The notes under the pieces were generated by a model, which was not told the DNA's origin, searched no databases, and saw only the letters and a list, made by a program, of their open reading frames with translations. 57,498 nucleotides of DNA from Thermus sp. 2.9 (GTDB taxonomy: Bacteria > Deinococcota > Deinococci > Deinococcales > Thermaceae), in the NCBI RefSeq assembly GCF_000794385.1, contig NZ_JTJB01000047.1, positions 1 to 57,498 on the forward strand, given 5' to 3'. A program made the position numbers and the translations under genes. This document shows, piece after piece, positions 35,469 to 49,407 of the stretch; position 1 is the first letter of the stretch; each line of letters opens with the position of its first letter.

Positions 35469-36378
35469 ACCGGGGGCGACCCCTTGGCCCGCCCCGACCT
35501 CTTCCTCCTCCTGGAAGAAGCCCAACGCCTGGGCCTCAAAGTGGGGATCACCCCCGCGGTGACGCCCCGGCTCACCCGGGAGGTGGTGGCCCGCTTCCAC
35601 GCCCTGGGCGTCCACCAGATGGCCATCTCCCTGGACGGGGCAAGCCCCGAGGCCCACGACGGCTTCCGCGGGGTTCCGGGCACCTTCGCCCGGGCCCTAA
35701 AGGCCCTCACCTGGGCCCAGGAGGTGGGGCTCATGACCCAGGTGAACACCACCGTTACCCGGCGCACCGCCAAGGAGCTCCCCGGCATCGCCGAGATCCT
35801 GGCGGAAAAGGGCGTGGCCACCTGGGAGGTCTTCTTCCTGGTGCCCGTGGGCCGGGGCGCCTTGCTGGAGCAGCTCTCCCCCCAAGGGTACGAGGAGGCG
35901 ATGCACCTGCTTTACGAGCTTTCCCGCCGCTACCCCTTCAAGGTGCGCACCACGGAGGGCCCCATGTTCCGCCGGGTGGCCCTGGAACGCCGGCGAAAGG
36001 AAGGGGGAGGGGACGGGGCCTTGGTGGGCGAAGGACGAGGTGTCCACCTCTCCGACGGCTTTGGCTTCGTCTTCGTGGCCGCCAACGGGGAGGTCTATCC
36101 CTCCGGGTTTTTGCCCCTATCGGCGGGCAACGTGCGGCAGCGGCCGCTTCTGGACATTTACCAAAATAGCCCCCTATTCCGGGAGTTGCGCAACAAAACC
36201 CTCCTCAAGGGCAAATGCGGGGTCTGCGAGTACCGGGAGCTTTGCGGGGGTAGCCGGGCCCGGGCCTTTGCGGAAACCGGGGATTACCTGGCGGCGGACC
36301 CCCGTTGCGCCTATCTCCCCCGGGCCTGGGGACAAATGCCCCTGGCCTAGGGCAAGAAGGCCCCCCTATTCTGGAAAC

Positions 36379-36807
36379 ATGAAGCGGCTTCTTCCCCTCC
36401 TCCTCGCCCTCGGCCTCCTCGCCCTAGGCCAAAGCCCTGGGGCCAAGCTCTACTCCGCCAACTGCCAAACCTGCCACCAGGCCACGGGCCAGGGCATTCC
36501 CGGGGCCTTCCCGTCCCTCACCCACCTGGACAAGGTGGTCCAGGCCAAGGGGGGCCGGGAATACCTCATCCGAGTGGTCCTTTATGGCCTCCAAGGCCCC
36601 TTGAGTGTGGAGGGCAAGACCTATAACGGGGTCATGCCTCCCTTCCGGCAGCTCAAGGACCAGGAGGTGGCGGACCTCCTCAACCACGTCCTCACCACCT
36701 TCGCCAAGTCCAAGGCCAAGCCCATCACCGCCCAGGAGGTGAAGGCGCAAAGGGCCAAGCCCCTTTCCCCGCAAGACGTGCTCAAGTCCCGTCCCCCGGT
36801 CAAGTAG
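36379..36807 (+). CDS. exported class I cytochrome c
   Basis: 142 residues. KRLLPLLLALGLLALGQ is a signal peptide. One haem site, CQTCH (about 33-37), with the axial Met probably in GVMPPFRQL (about 93-101). A Lys- and Pro-rich tail of about 25 residues follows the cytochrome fold (AQEVKAQRAKPLSPQDVLKSRPPVK). It is periplasmic or membrane-associated and probably carries electrons to an oxidase. TATTCT (36367-36372) precedes the ATG by 6 bases, so it has its own leaderless promoter rather than depending on the disrupted radical SAM gene. Confidence 0.92.
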   Translation: MKRLLPLLLALGLLALGQSPGAKLYSANCQTCHQATGQGIPGAFPSLTHLDKVVQAKGGREYLIRVVLYGLQGPLSVEGKTYNGVMPPFRQLKDQEVADLLNHVLTTFAKSKAKPITAQEVKAQRAKPLSPQDVLKSRPPVK

Positions 36808-36826
36808 ACCGGCGTAACTCCCTCCC

Positions 36827-36854
36827 CCCGGGGCCAAAAGGCCCCGGGCCTCTT

Positions 36855-36855
<1 letters not shown>
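36827..36855 (+). terminator. terminator between the cytochrome c gene and convergent pyk
   Basis: A perfect 9-bp stem, CCCGGGGCC (36827-36835) and GGCCCCGGG (36840-36848), has an AAAA loop and is followed on the plus strand by CCTCTTTC. The plus side serves the cytochrome c gene. For pyk on the minus strand the hairpin lacks a T-tract. Confidence 0.7.
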
Positions 36856-39579
<2,724 letters not shown>

Positions 39580-39584
39580 TTAGC

Positions 39585-40703
39585 TTACACCCTTAGGGGG
39601 ACCACCACCGCCTGGTAGCCTGAGCCTTCTTCCGCCGGGCGGACGAGGCTTGGGCTGGTGGGCCCGGAAAGCCATAAGGCCGCCTGGCCCGCCACGGGGC
39701 CCAGGGCCTCCAGGAGGTAGCGGGCGTTGTAGGCCACCGCCAGGGGCGTGCCCTCCAGAACCACGGGGAGCTCCTCCTGCCCCTTTCCGTAATCCCCCTC
39801 GGCGGAGAGGAGGACGCGGCCCTCTTGGAAGAAGAGGTCCACCCGGTGGTTCTGCCGGTCCGCCAGGACGCTCACCCGCCGCAAGGCCTCGCGGAAGGCC
39901 TCGGCCTCGAGGGTGGCCCTCAGGGGAAACTCCTTGGGGATCACCCGCTCGTAATCGGGGAACTCCCCTTCCATGAGCTTCACCGCCAGGCGCACCCAGC
40001 CCTCCCCCTCCCGCGCCGCCAAACCCAAGGTGCCGGGACCCAGGGCCAAGACCACCTCCCCGGCCCCCACCCCCTTGAGGACCCGGGCCACCTCGTCCAC
40101 GCTGCGGGCGGGCACCACCGCCTTCTTCTGGAAAGGCTGAGGCTTGGGCAGCTGGTAAAGGGCCAGGCGATAGCCGTCCGAGGCCACGCTGCGGACACCC
40201 CTTTCGGAAAACTCCAGCTGCACCCCGCGGAAGATGGCCCGGTACTCCTCGTGGCTGGCGGCGTAGCGCACGTGGGTCAAGGCCCGGAGGAACTCCTCCA
40301 CGGGCAAGGTGGTCTGCCATGGGTACACCTCGGAAGGGATGGGTTCGGGGAAGGAAAGCTCCGGGTAGCCCTCGGTGGGGGCGAGGGCGAGCCGGGTGCG
40401 GAAGCTCCCCGAGGCGAGCTCCAGATCCCCCCCCAAAACCAGCTCCACCCGCTCCCCGGGAAGGCTCCGCACCAGCTGGAAGAAGGGCTGGGCGGGAACA
40501 AGGTAGCGCCCCTCCCCCTGGACCTCGGCCGGGAGGCCGGCCTCGAGGTCCACCTCCCCGTTGCTCCCAAAGAGCACCAGGGCGTCCTGGCCCAGGGCCA
40601 GGCCCAGGTAGGTGAAAAGAGGGTTGGAGCTGCGGGAGGGAATGACCCTCTCCAGGAAGGAAAGGCGTTCGGCCAACAGGTTTTTGGGAAGAATTACACG
40701 CAT
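39585..40703 (-). CDS. dnaN: DNA polymerase III beta subunit (sliding clamp)
   Basis: 372 residues. The ring-shaped processivity clamp that tethers the polymerase (DnaE) to DNA. Three clamp domains are recognisable; FTYLGLALGQDALVLFGSNGEVDLEAGLP (domain 1) and VASDGYRLALYQLP (domain 2, DGYRL motif) match the family, and the C terminus has YQAVVVPLRV in place of the usual MPMRL. AAGGAGGAAC lies before the ATG. It is transcribed away from oriC, and its 5' end borders the AT-rich segment of the origin. Confidence 0.97.
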   Translation of the reverse strand: MRVILPKNLLAERLSFLERVIPSRSSNPLFTYLGLALGQDALVLFGSNGEVDLEAGLPAEVQGEGRYLVPAQPFFQLVRSLPGERVELVLGGDLELASGSFRTRLALAPTEGYPELSFPEPIPSEVYPWQTTLPVEEFLRALTHVRYAASHEEYRAIFRGVQLEFSERGVRSVASDGYRLALYQLPKPQPFQKKAVVPARSVDEVARVLKGVGAGEVVLALGPGTLGLAAREGEGWVRLAVKLMEGEFPDYERVIPKEFPLRATLEAEAFREALRRVSVLADRQNHRVDLFFQEGRVLLSAEGDYGKGQEELPVVLEGTPLAVAYNARYLLEALGPVAGQAALWLSGPTSPSLVRPAEEGSGYQAVVVPLRV

Positions 40704-41004
40704 TACCGGTTCCTCCTTTTAACTGCTACTATGACTTGGTCTTTTAAAGATTTAAAAGATCCGTAGTCGTAGGAGTAGGGCCTGTGGATATGTGGAAAAG
40801 AGGGCAGAAGTGCCGTCCTGAACGGGAAAAGGCCTGTGGATAACTCCTGTGGATAAGTGGCCCTAGCTTGTGGATAACGTGTGGATAACTGGCGAGTTAT
40901 CCACAGCCTCCCGGAGGGACCCAGTTTTCCACAGCTTGTCCACAGGGTTATCCACAGGAAAAGCCCAGTTATCCACAGGGTTATCCACAGGTTATCCACA
41001 GGGG
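40704..41004. other. oriC: chromosomal replication origin oriC with 13 DnaA boxes
   Basis: The 301-bp gap between dnaN and dnaA contains 13 nonamers like TTATCCACA. Six point toward the minus strand (TGTGGATAA type): 40783-40791, 40791-40799, 40835-40843, 40848-40856, 40869-40877 and 40880-40888. Seven point the other way: 40897-40905, 40925-40933, 40936-40944, 40948-40956, 40969-40977, 40981-40989 and 40992-41000. Nine match the consensus exactly; the variants are at 40783, 40791, 40925 and 40936. Orientation flips between 40888 and 40897. The AT-rich end nearest dnaN is the likely unwinding site. The known T. thermophilus origin also lies between dnaA and dnaN. Confidence 0.93.
40740..40759. 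repeat. AT-rich palindrome, candidate DNA-unwinding element
   Basis: TCTTTTAAA (40740-40748) and TTTAAAAGA (40751-40759) form a perfect 9-bp inverted repeat with a 2-base centre. It is the most AT-rich stretch near the 13 DnaA boxes, on their dnaN side. Its position also places it in the dnaN promoter region, so it could serve replication, transcription or both. Confidence 0.6.
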
Positions 41005-42318
41005 TCATACCAGGGCCTCCTTGAGGCGCCGGAGGAGGCTTTGCACCTCCCGGTCGCTTTCCGCAAGCTCTTGGATCTTCTGGATGGCGTAGAGGACCGT
41101 GGTGTGGTCCCTGCCCCCGAAGAGCTGGCCGATTTCTGGCAAGGAGGCGCGGGTGAGCTCCCGCACCAAAAACATGGCGATCTGGCGGGGAAGCACCACC
41201 TCCTTGCGCCGCCCGCCCCCCACCAGGTCCTCGGGGCGGAGGGCGAAGTGCTCCGCCACCTTGCGGACGATCTCCTGGGGGTCCACCTCCACCTCCCGGG
41301 GGGCGAAGATGTCGGAAAGGGCCTTGGCGGCCACGGCCCGGGTGAGCTCCACCCCGTTTAGGGAGGCGTAGGCGATGGCCCGCATCAGGGCCCCTTCCAG
41401 TTCCCGGATGTTGGAGGTCACCTGGCGGGCGATGTACTCCAAGACCTCCTCGCTCACCCGTAGGCCCCGTTGCTCGGCGTTCATCTTCAGGATGGCGATG
41501 CGGGTTTCCAGGTCCGGGGGTTGGATGTCGGTGATGAGGCCCCACTCAAAGCGGCTCCGCAGGCGGGCCTCGAGGGTGAGGATGTCCTTGGGGGGGCGGT
41601 CGGAGGAGAGGATGATCTGCTTGTGGGCCTCGTAGAGGGCGTTGAAGGTGTGGAAGAACTCCTCCTGGGTGCGCTCCTTGCCGGCGATGAACTGAATATC
41701 GTCCACCAGGAGGAGGTCCACGGAGCGGTAGCGCTCGCGGAACTCCGTCATCCGGTCCTCGCGGATGGCGTTGATGAGCTCGTTGGTGAAGGTCTCCGTG
41801 GAGACGTATTCAATCTTCAGGTGGGGAAAGCGCTTGGCCACCGAGTGCCCCACGGCGTGCATCAGGTGGGTCTTGCCCAGGCCCACCCCCCCGTAGATGA
41901 AGAGGGGGTTGTAGGCCCGTCCTGGGGACTCGGCCACCGCCACCGCCGCGGCGTGGGCCATGGAGTTGTTGGGCCCCACCACGAAGTTCTCAAAGGTGTA
42001 CTTGGGGTTGAGCTTGGGTTGGGCGGGCTCGGGGGAGGGGGCAGCCTGGAAGATGTCCTCCTGCACCGGGTTGCCCGGTACCACCTTGAGCTCAAATCGC
42101 GGGGCCTGGGCGCCCAAGAGGCTCAGGCCCTCCTGGATGAGCTCGGCGTAGTGGCGCCGGATCCAGTCCAGGGCGAAGGAGGTGGGCACGGCCAGCTCCA
42201 AGACCCCATCCCGGATGCCCAGGGGGCGGATCCGCTCAAACCAGGTGTGGTACTCCACCTCGGTGATGTTGCGGCGGATGTGCTCCAGGACGTGTTGCCA
42301 AACGGCCTCGTGGGTCAA
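41005..42318 (-). CDS. dnaA: chromosomal replication initiator DnaA
   Basis: 437 residues with all four DnaA domains: domain I (1 to about 80), a short Pro-rich linker (about 85-107), the AAA+ domain with Walker A GGVGLGKT (143-150) and Walker [10 protein letters not shown] (about 205-213), and the DNA-binding helix-turn-helix with the signature [16 protein letters not shown] (about 399-414). It binds the 13 boxes just downstream of its own stop. The start is TTG at 42318, which gives the family N terminus [21 protein letters not shown] -10 lies on the minus strand at 42346-42351, giving a leader of about 20 bases. Confidence 0.97.
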   Translation of the reverse strand: MTHEAVWQHVLEHIRRNITEVEYHTWFERIRPLGIRDGVLELAVPTSFALDWIRRHYAELIQEGLSLLGAQAPRFELKVVPGNPVQEDIFQAAPSPEPAQPKLNPKYTFENFVVGPNNSMAHAAAVAVAESPGRAYNPLFIYGGVGLGKTHLMHAVGHSVAKRFPHLKIEYVSTETFTNELINAIREDRMTEFRERYRSVDLLLVDDIQFIAGKERTQEEFFHTFNALYEAHKQIILSSDRPPKDILTLEARLRSRFEWGLITDIQPPDLETRIAILKMNAEQRGLRVSEEVLEYIARQVTSNIRELEGALMRAIAYASLNGVELTRAVAAKALSDIFAPREVEVDPQEIVRKVAEHFALRPEDLVGGGRRKEVVLPRQIAMFLVRELTRASLPEIGQLFGGRDHTTVLYAIQKIQELAESDREVQSLLRRLKEALV

Positions 42319-42345
42319 GGCTACCCCCCAGCGTTCCGGAGGAAC

Positions 42346-42351
42346 ATTCTA
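42346..42351 (-). promoter_or_regulatory. -10 element of dnaA
   Basis: TAGAAT on the minus strand, 27 bases before the TTG start. No good -35 is visible at 17 bp. The divergent mnmG gene starts at 42383, so both transcripts leave this 64-bp gap. No DnaA box is seen in the gap, so direct autoregulation from here is not evident. Confidence 0.45.
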
Positions 42352-42382
42352 CGCCAGGCCCTGGGCTAAAGTGGAGGGCGGG

Positions 42383-45655
<3,273 letters not shown>

Positions 45656-45672
<17 letters not shown>

Positions 45673-46462
45673 CGGCTTAGGGAAGGGCCTCGAGGCCCTC
45701 TTGCCCAGGTCCCCTGGGGGGGCGGTGCGCCTGCCCCTCGCCGCCATCCGCCCGAACCCCAACCAGCCGAGGCGCCGTTTTACTGAGGAAAGCCTGGCGG
45801 AGCTCGCCGCCTCCATCCGGGAAAAGGGCCTTCTCCAGCCCCTTTTGGTGCGGCCCAAAGGGGACGGGTACGAGCTGGTGGCTGGGGAAAGGCGCTATCG
45901 GGCAGCGCTGTTGGCGGGGCTTGAAGAGGTGCCCGCCTTGGTGCGGGACCTCACGGACCAAGAAGCCCTGGAGCTCGCCCTGGTGGAAAACCTGCAGCGG
46001 GAAGACCTCTCCCCCGTGGAGGAGGCCCGGGGTTACCAGGCCCTGGTCCAGATGGGCCTCAGCCAGGAGGAGGTGGCGAAACGGGTGGGCAAGGCCCGGC
46101 CCACCGTGGCCAACGCCTTAAGGCTCTTGCAGCTTCCCGAGGAGGTCCTGGCGGCCTTGGAGGAGGGGAAGATCACCGCGGGCCACGCCCGGGCCCTTTT
46201 GATGCTAAAGCCCGAGGACCGGCTTTGGGGGCTAAAGGAGATCCTGGCAAAGGGCCTTTCCGTGCGCCAGGCGGAGGCGCTGAAGGAGCGCCTTTCCCAG
46301 GAGCGGAAGAGCGCGGAGCCTTCCCCCTTGGCCCTGGAGCTTTCCCGGCACCTGGGCCTGCCCGTGCGCGTGGTGGGGGAAAAGCGGGGGAAGGTGGTGA
46401 TCCACTTCCGCTCCGAAGAGGAGCTAGCCCTCCTCTTGGAGCGCCTCGGCTACCAGGCGTAG
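45656..46462 (+). CDS. parB: chromosome-partitioning protein ParB (Spo0J)
   Basis: 268 residues. The N-terminal SGLGKGLEALLP contacts ParA. The CTPase region shows PNPNQPRRRFTEESLAELAASI and VAGERRYRAALLAGLEEVPALV, with the family GERRYRA motif. The helix-turn-helix is EVAKRVGKARPTVANALRLLQLP. Start GTG 45656 lies within the parA 3' end, indicating translational coupling. It should bind the parS-like sites reported nearby. Confidence 0.96.
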
Positions 46463-48480
46463 CCGAAGAGGACCCGGATGGCCCCGTGCTGATCGGTGCG
46501 TAGGACCCGAACCCCCTGGGCCTCCAGGCGCTCCAGCACCTCGGGGTGGGGGTGGCCGAAGGGGTTTTTCCCCACGCCCACCAGGGCCACTTGGGGCTTG
46601 GTCCTGGCCAGGAGGGCTTCCGAGGTGCCGGTGCGGGAGCCGTGGTGGCTCACCTTGAGGACCTCCACCCGGTCCACCTCCAGCGCCGCTTCCAACTCCG
46701 CCGGAAGGTCGGCGAGGAGGAGGGCTTTGCCGAAGCCGTAGTCCAGGAGGAGGACGAGGCCGTTTCGGTTGTCGTCCCCGCTCCGGTGGACAGGCCAGAG
46801 GACCCGCACCTCCCCCCTTCCCACCCGGAAGCGGCTTCCCGCCCCCGGGTGGAGGGTGGGCACGCCCTTTTCCTTGAGGGCCTGCACCAGGGGGTGGTCT
46901 TGGGGGAAGGTGGGGGAGAGGAGGGCGAGGCCCACGGGGAGCTCGGCCACCACCCGTGGGAGGCTTCCCACGTGGTCAGCGTCGGGATGGGTGGCCACCA
47001 GGACCTCCAGGGCCTCCACCCCCAGGGCGCGGAGGGCCCGGAGGAGCTTTTCCGCCTGCTCGGGCCGGCCGCCATCCACCAAGACCTCGGCCCCGCCCAT
47101 GCGGGCGAGGAGGGCGTCCCCCTGGCCCACATCCAGGAGGTAAAGATCCATGGGCTTGGGCCAGGCGGTGAGGAGGCTTGCCACGACGGGCAGGGAGGCG
47201 AGGAAGAGGGCCTGGCGCCAGGGGAGTTTCCGGTGAAGGGCGAGGAGGAGGGGAAGAAGCCCTAGGTAATAGAGGCCAAAACCCCAGGGGGAAATCTCCC
47301 CCCAGCGCAACAGGGGCCCCGCCGCCCCGGCCTGGGCCAGGGCGAGGAGGGCCCGCCCGAGCGCCTCTACCGGGGGAGCGAGGAGGCCGCCGAGGAGGAG
47401 CTTGAGGAAGCCCAAGGGTACCAGGAGGGCCACCAGGGGCAAGGCCAGGAGGTTGGTGAGGGGGGAGAGGAGGGGGAGGAAGCCGAAGTGGTGGAGGAGG
47501 AGGGGTACCAGGAAGGCCTGGGCCGCCAGGGTGGCGGCGAGGGCGTGAAGGAGATGATCCCCAAGGCCACGGGGCCTTCCGAGGGTGGGGAGGACCAGAG
47601 CCAGGCCTAGGACCGCCAGATAGGAGAGCTGAAGCCCCAGGCTTAGGAGGGCGTGGGGGGCGAGGAGGAGCTGGAGGAAGAGGGCGAGGCCCAAGGCTTG
47701 GAGCACCCCAGCGGCCCCCAGACCCAGGAAAAGCCCAAGGAGGGAAAGCCCCGCCATGAGGCTGGCCCGCACAAGGGAGGGGCTCGGGCCGGCGAGCCAA
47801 AGGTACAGGGGAAGAAGGAGGAGGGCGAGGAGGTAGCGCCACCGCCCCAGGGGAAGGACGAGAAGGGCCCCCACCAGGAAACCCACGTGGAGCCCGGAGA
47901 GGGCCAAGAGGTGGGCGAGGCCCGCCTTCTGGAACCAGGTGTAGGCCTCCTCGAGGCCCTTCTTCTCCCCCAAAACCACCCCCTCCGCGAGTTCCGCCAC
48001 GGGAGGCGAGAGACCGGCGCGGAGCCGCTTACGCCAACCCTCGCGGGGGTCGGGCAGGGGGGCCAGGGCCTCCTGCCGTTCCACGTGGAACACCCCCCGC
48101 ACCCCCAAGGAGCGGAGCCAGACCGCCTGGTCAAACCCCCCTGGGTTGCGTTTCCCCTCCGGCGGGGCGATGTACCCATGGAGGCGGTAGACCCCGTCGG
48201 GGAGGGGCGGGTAGTGGCGCACGTAAAGGCGGTACCCCTCGGCGGCGGTGAGGCCGCTCCGCACGGCGAAGGTCCCCTCTAGCCTCGTTCCGTAGGGGGG
48301 CTCGGGGAGGGGAAGGAGGAGTCCCCGGAGGAGCACCAGGGCAAGCCCCGCTGCCAGGGGCAGGCGGAAGAGGGGGAGAAGGGGAAGGGCGAGGAGGAGG
48401 GCCCAGGGGTAAAGGAGCCCCAAGGCACCTAACAAGCCCCCCAGACCAAGCCCCAAGCCCAGACTTCTAAGGGCGGACAT
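46450..48480 (-). CDS. comEC: DNA uptake channel ComEC
   Basis: 676 residues. It combines an N-terminal soluble/OB-like part (about 40-130), the ComEC competence domain with roughly ten hydrophobic segments (about 150-440), and a C-terminal metallo-beta-lactamase-like domain (LDVGQGDALLARMGGAEVLVDGGRPEQAEKL...ATHPDADHVGSL). ComEC passes single-stranded DNA through the inner membrane in natural transformation, for which Thermus is well known. The ATG at 48480 overlaps the comEA stop by 14 bp. Its 3' end overlaps convergent parB by 13 bp. A palindromic parS-like site lies inside the gene at 48078-48091. Confidence 0.95.
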   Translation of the reverse strand: MSALRSLGLGLGLGGLLGALGLLYPWALLLALPLLPLFRLPLAAGLALVLLRGLLLPLPEPPYGTRLEGTFAVRSGLTAAEGYRLYVRHYPPLPDGVYRLHGYIAPPEGKRNPGGFDQAVWLRSLGVRGVFHVERQEALAPLPDPREGWRKRLRAGLSPPVAELAEGVVLGEKKGLEEAYTWFQKAGLAHLLALSGLHVGFLVGALLVLPLGRWRYLLALLLLPLYLWLAGPSPSLVRASLMAGLSLLGLFLGLGAAGVLQALGLALFLQLLLAPHALLSLGLQLSYLAVLGLALVLPTLGRPRGLGDHLLHALAATLAAQAFLVPLLLHHFGFLPLLSPLTNLLALPLVALLVPLGFLKLLLGGLLAPPVEALGRALLALAQAGAAGPLLRWGEISPWGFGLYYLGLLPLLLALHRKLPWRQALFLASLPVVASLLTAWPKPMDLYLLDVGQGDALLARMGGAEVLVDGGRPEQAEKLLRALRALGVEALEVLVATHPDADHVGSLPRVVAELPVGLALLSPTFPQDHPLVQALKEKGVPTLHPGAGSRFRVGRGEVRVLWPVHRSGDDNRNGLVLLLDYGFGKALLLADLPAELEAALEVDRVEVLKVSHHGSRTGTSEALLARTKPQVALVGVGKNPFGHPHPEVLERLEAQGVRVLRTDQHGAIRVLFGYAW
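48078..48091. promoter_or_regulatory. parS: perfect palindromic parS-like site inside comEC
   Basis: GTTCCACGTGGAAC is a perfect 14-bp palindrome. It equals the strong parS core used by Pseudomonas ParB and differs from the TTTC/GAAA form only by symmetric changes in each half. It lies about 3.9 kb from the site at 44173 and 7.1 kb from the oriC box array. Confidence 0.6.
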
Positions 48481-49384
48481 AAGGCCTGAGGCGTTCCAAG
48501 GTGGCGGGGCCGATGCCTTTCACCCTAAGGAGGTCTTCCACCCGGCTATAGGGCCTTCCTTCCACGATGCGCCGGGCCAAAACCGGGCCCACGCCGGGGA
48601 GGGCTTCCAGCTCCTCGAGGCTGGCCCGGTTGAGGCTGATGGGCTCGGGGGCGGGCGCTTGAAAGGCAACCTGGCGGTACACCTCCACCCGCACGGGCCC
48701 CGGCCGGGGGGCCACCTTGGGCCAAAGGGCGAGGAAGGCGAGGAGGGCTACCGCGAGGAGGTAGCCAAGGCCCACTCCGTCAAGGCGAGGCCAAGCCCTC
48801 CGAGGACCACCCCCCCCAAGGCCCAGGGGTCCGGCCCCGGGGTTCAGGGCCACGAAGGCCAAGGCGTACCCCAGGGTGAGGAGGGCGAGGACCCGAAGGG
48901 GCAGGGCCAAAGGGTTTCGCCGCTTGGGGGCTTCGGAAAGCGGGGCTTCCCGGGATGGTTCCGGCTCCGGGGCGAGTTCCACCGAGGCCCGCCTTGGGGG
49001 TGCTTCCTCTTCCCAAATGGGAGGCTTCGAGGGCTCTGGAGGGCTGCTGGGCTCGGAGGGGGTGGGCGGTGTCGGCGGCGGGGCGCTGGTGGCCTTGCGG
49101 GCCCGGGCCACGTGGGGTTTTAGGCCCTCCAAGAAGGCTTTGAGTTCCTCAAGAGGGAAAGCCTTCAGGGGTATTTCCAAGGAGCCCCCCTCCCCCTGGA
49201 CCAGGAGGAGCCCCCCCTCCCCCCGGCCCACCCGGCGGATGCGGGCGAGCTCCAGGCGCCTTACCCCATCCTCGTCCACGAAGACCAGGTGCGCCTCGGT
49301 CACGGCCAGGAAACCACCCGGCCCCTCGAGGCGGGCCAGGGCCCTTTCTCCTAGCCGGGAAAAGGCTTCTTCATACTTGCCCAT
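48467..49384 (-). CDS. comEA: ComEA-type helix-hairpin-helix protein with a large N-terminal extension
   Basis: 305 residues. The C-terminal about 60 residues (SLNRASLEELEALPGVGPVLARRIVEGRPYSRVEDLLRVKGIGPATLERLRPYV) are the (HhH)2 DNA-binding domain of ComEA. Before it lie a globular part (1 to about 90: EGPGGFLAVTEAHLVFVDEDGVRRLELARI, PH/GRAM-like), a Pro/Glu/Ser-rich linker (about 98-155) and two membrane helices (about 162-180 and 202-222). Usual ComEA proteins have one helix and about 100-200 residues. Overlap with comEC by 14 bp supports the competence assignment. The ATG at 49384 lies 6 bases after TACAAT, so it is probably leaderless. Confidence 0.82.
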   Translation of the reverse strand: MGKYEEAFSRLGERALARLEGPGGFLAVTEAHLVFVDEDGVRRLELARIRRVGRGEGGLLLVQGEGGSLEIPLKAFPLEELKAFLEGLKPHVARARKATSAPPPTPPTPSEPSSPPEPSKPPIWEEEAPPRRASVELAPEPEPSREAPLSEAPKRRNPLALPLRVLALLTLGYALAFVALNPGAGPLGLGGGGPRRAWPRLDGVGLGYLLAVALLAFLALWPKVAPRPGPVRVEVYRQVAFQAPAPEPISLNRASLEELEALPGVGPVLARRIVEGRPYSRVEDLLRVKGIGPATLERLRPYVRP

Positions 49385-49407
49385 GGCCCCATTGTATACT
49401 CCCTTCC
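49385..49407. promoter_or_regulatory. 23-bp divergent promoter of comEA and the glycerophosphodiesterase gene
   Basis: The palindrome TTGTATACAA-like core gives a -10 on both strands. Minus: TACAAT (49391-49396), 6 bases from the comEA ATG. Plus: TATACT (49395-49400), 7 bases from the GTG at 49408. The two hexamers overlap by 2 bp, so both transcripts should begin at or within one or two bases of their start codons and may compete. Confidence 0.55.

Larger units (their letters stand above)
34014..36350 (+). pseudogene. radical SAM/SPASM domain protein split by an IS256-family insertion
   Basis: Two in-frame halves: 34014-34210 (residues 1-66) and 35469-36350. Deleting 34211-35468 leaves one 356-residue protein reading ILLPTGGDPLARPDLF across the junction. 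The N terminus has the 4Fe-4S motif CLLACQHC. Residues about 30-250 are the radical SAM barrel, and a C-terminal SPASM-type cluster motif follows (GVCEYRELCGGSRARA). The family resembles the NirJ/AhbC/AhbD (TIGR04053-like) group linked to heme modification; the adjacent cytochrome c fits that theme. Because of the insertion no full-length product is made here; the N-terminal frame runs on into the IS for about 180 antisense codons. TACCCT (34002-34007) lies 6 bases before the ATG. Confidence 0.92.

Noticed and set aside
40704-41004. CRISPR-like direct repeats in the origin region
   Set aside because: The repeats are 9-bp DnaA boxes in two orientations with irregular spacing, not fixed-length repeats with unique spacers.
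42346-42382. A DnaA box in the dnaA-mnmG gap
   Set aside because: No TTATCCACA-like nonamer is present in this gap; all 13 boxes lie on the other side of dnaA.
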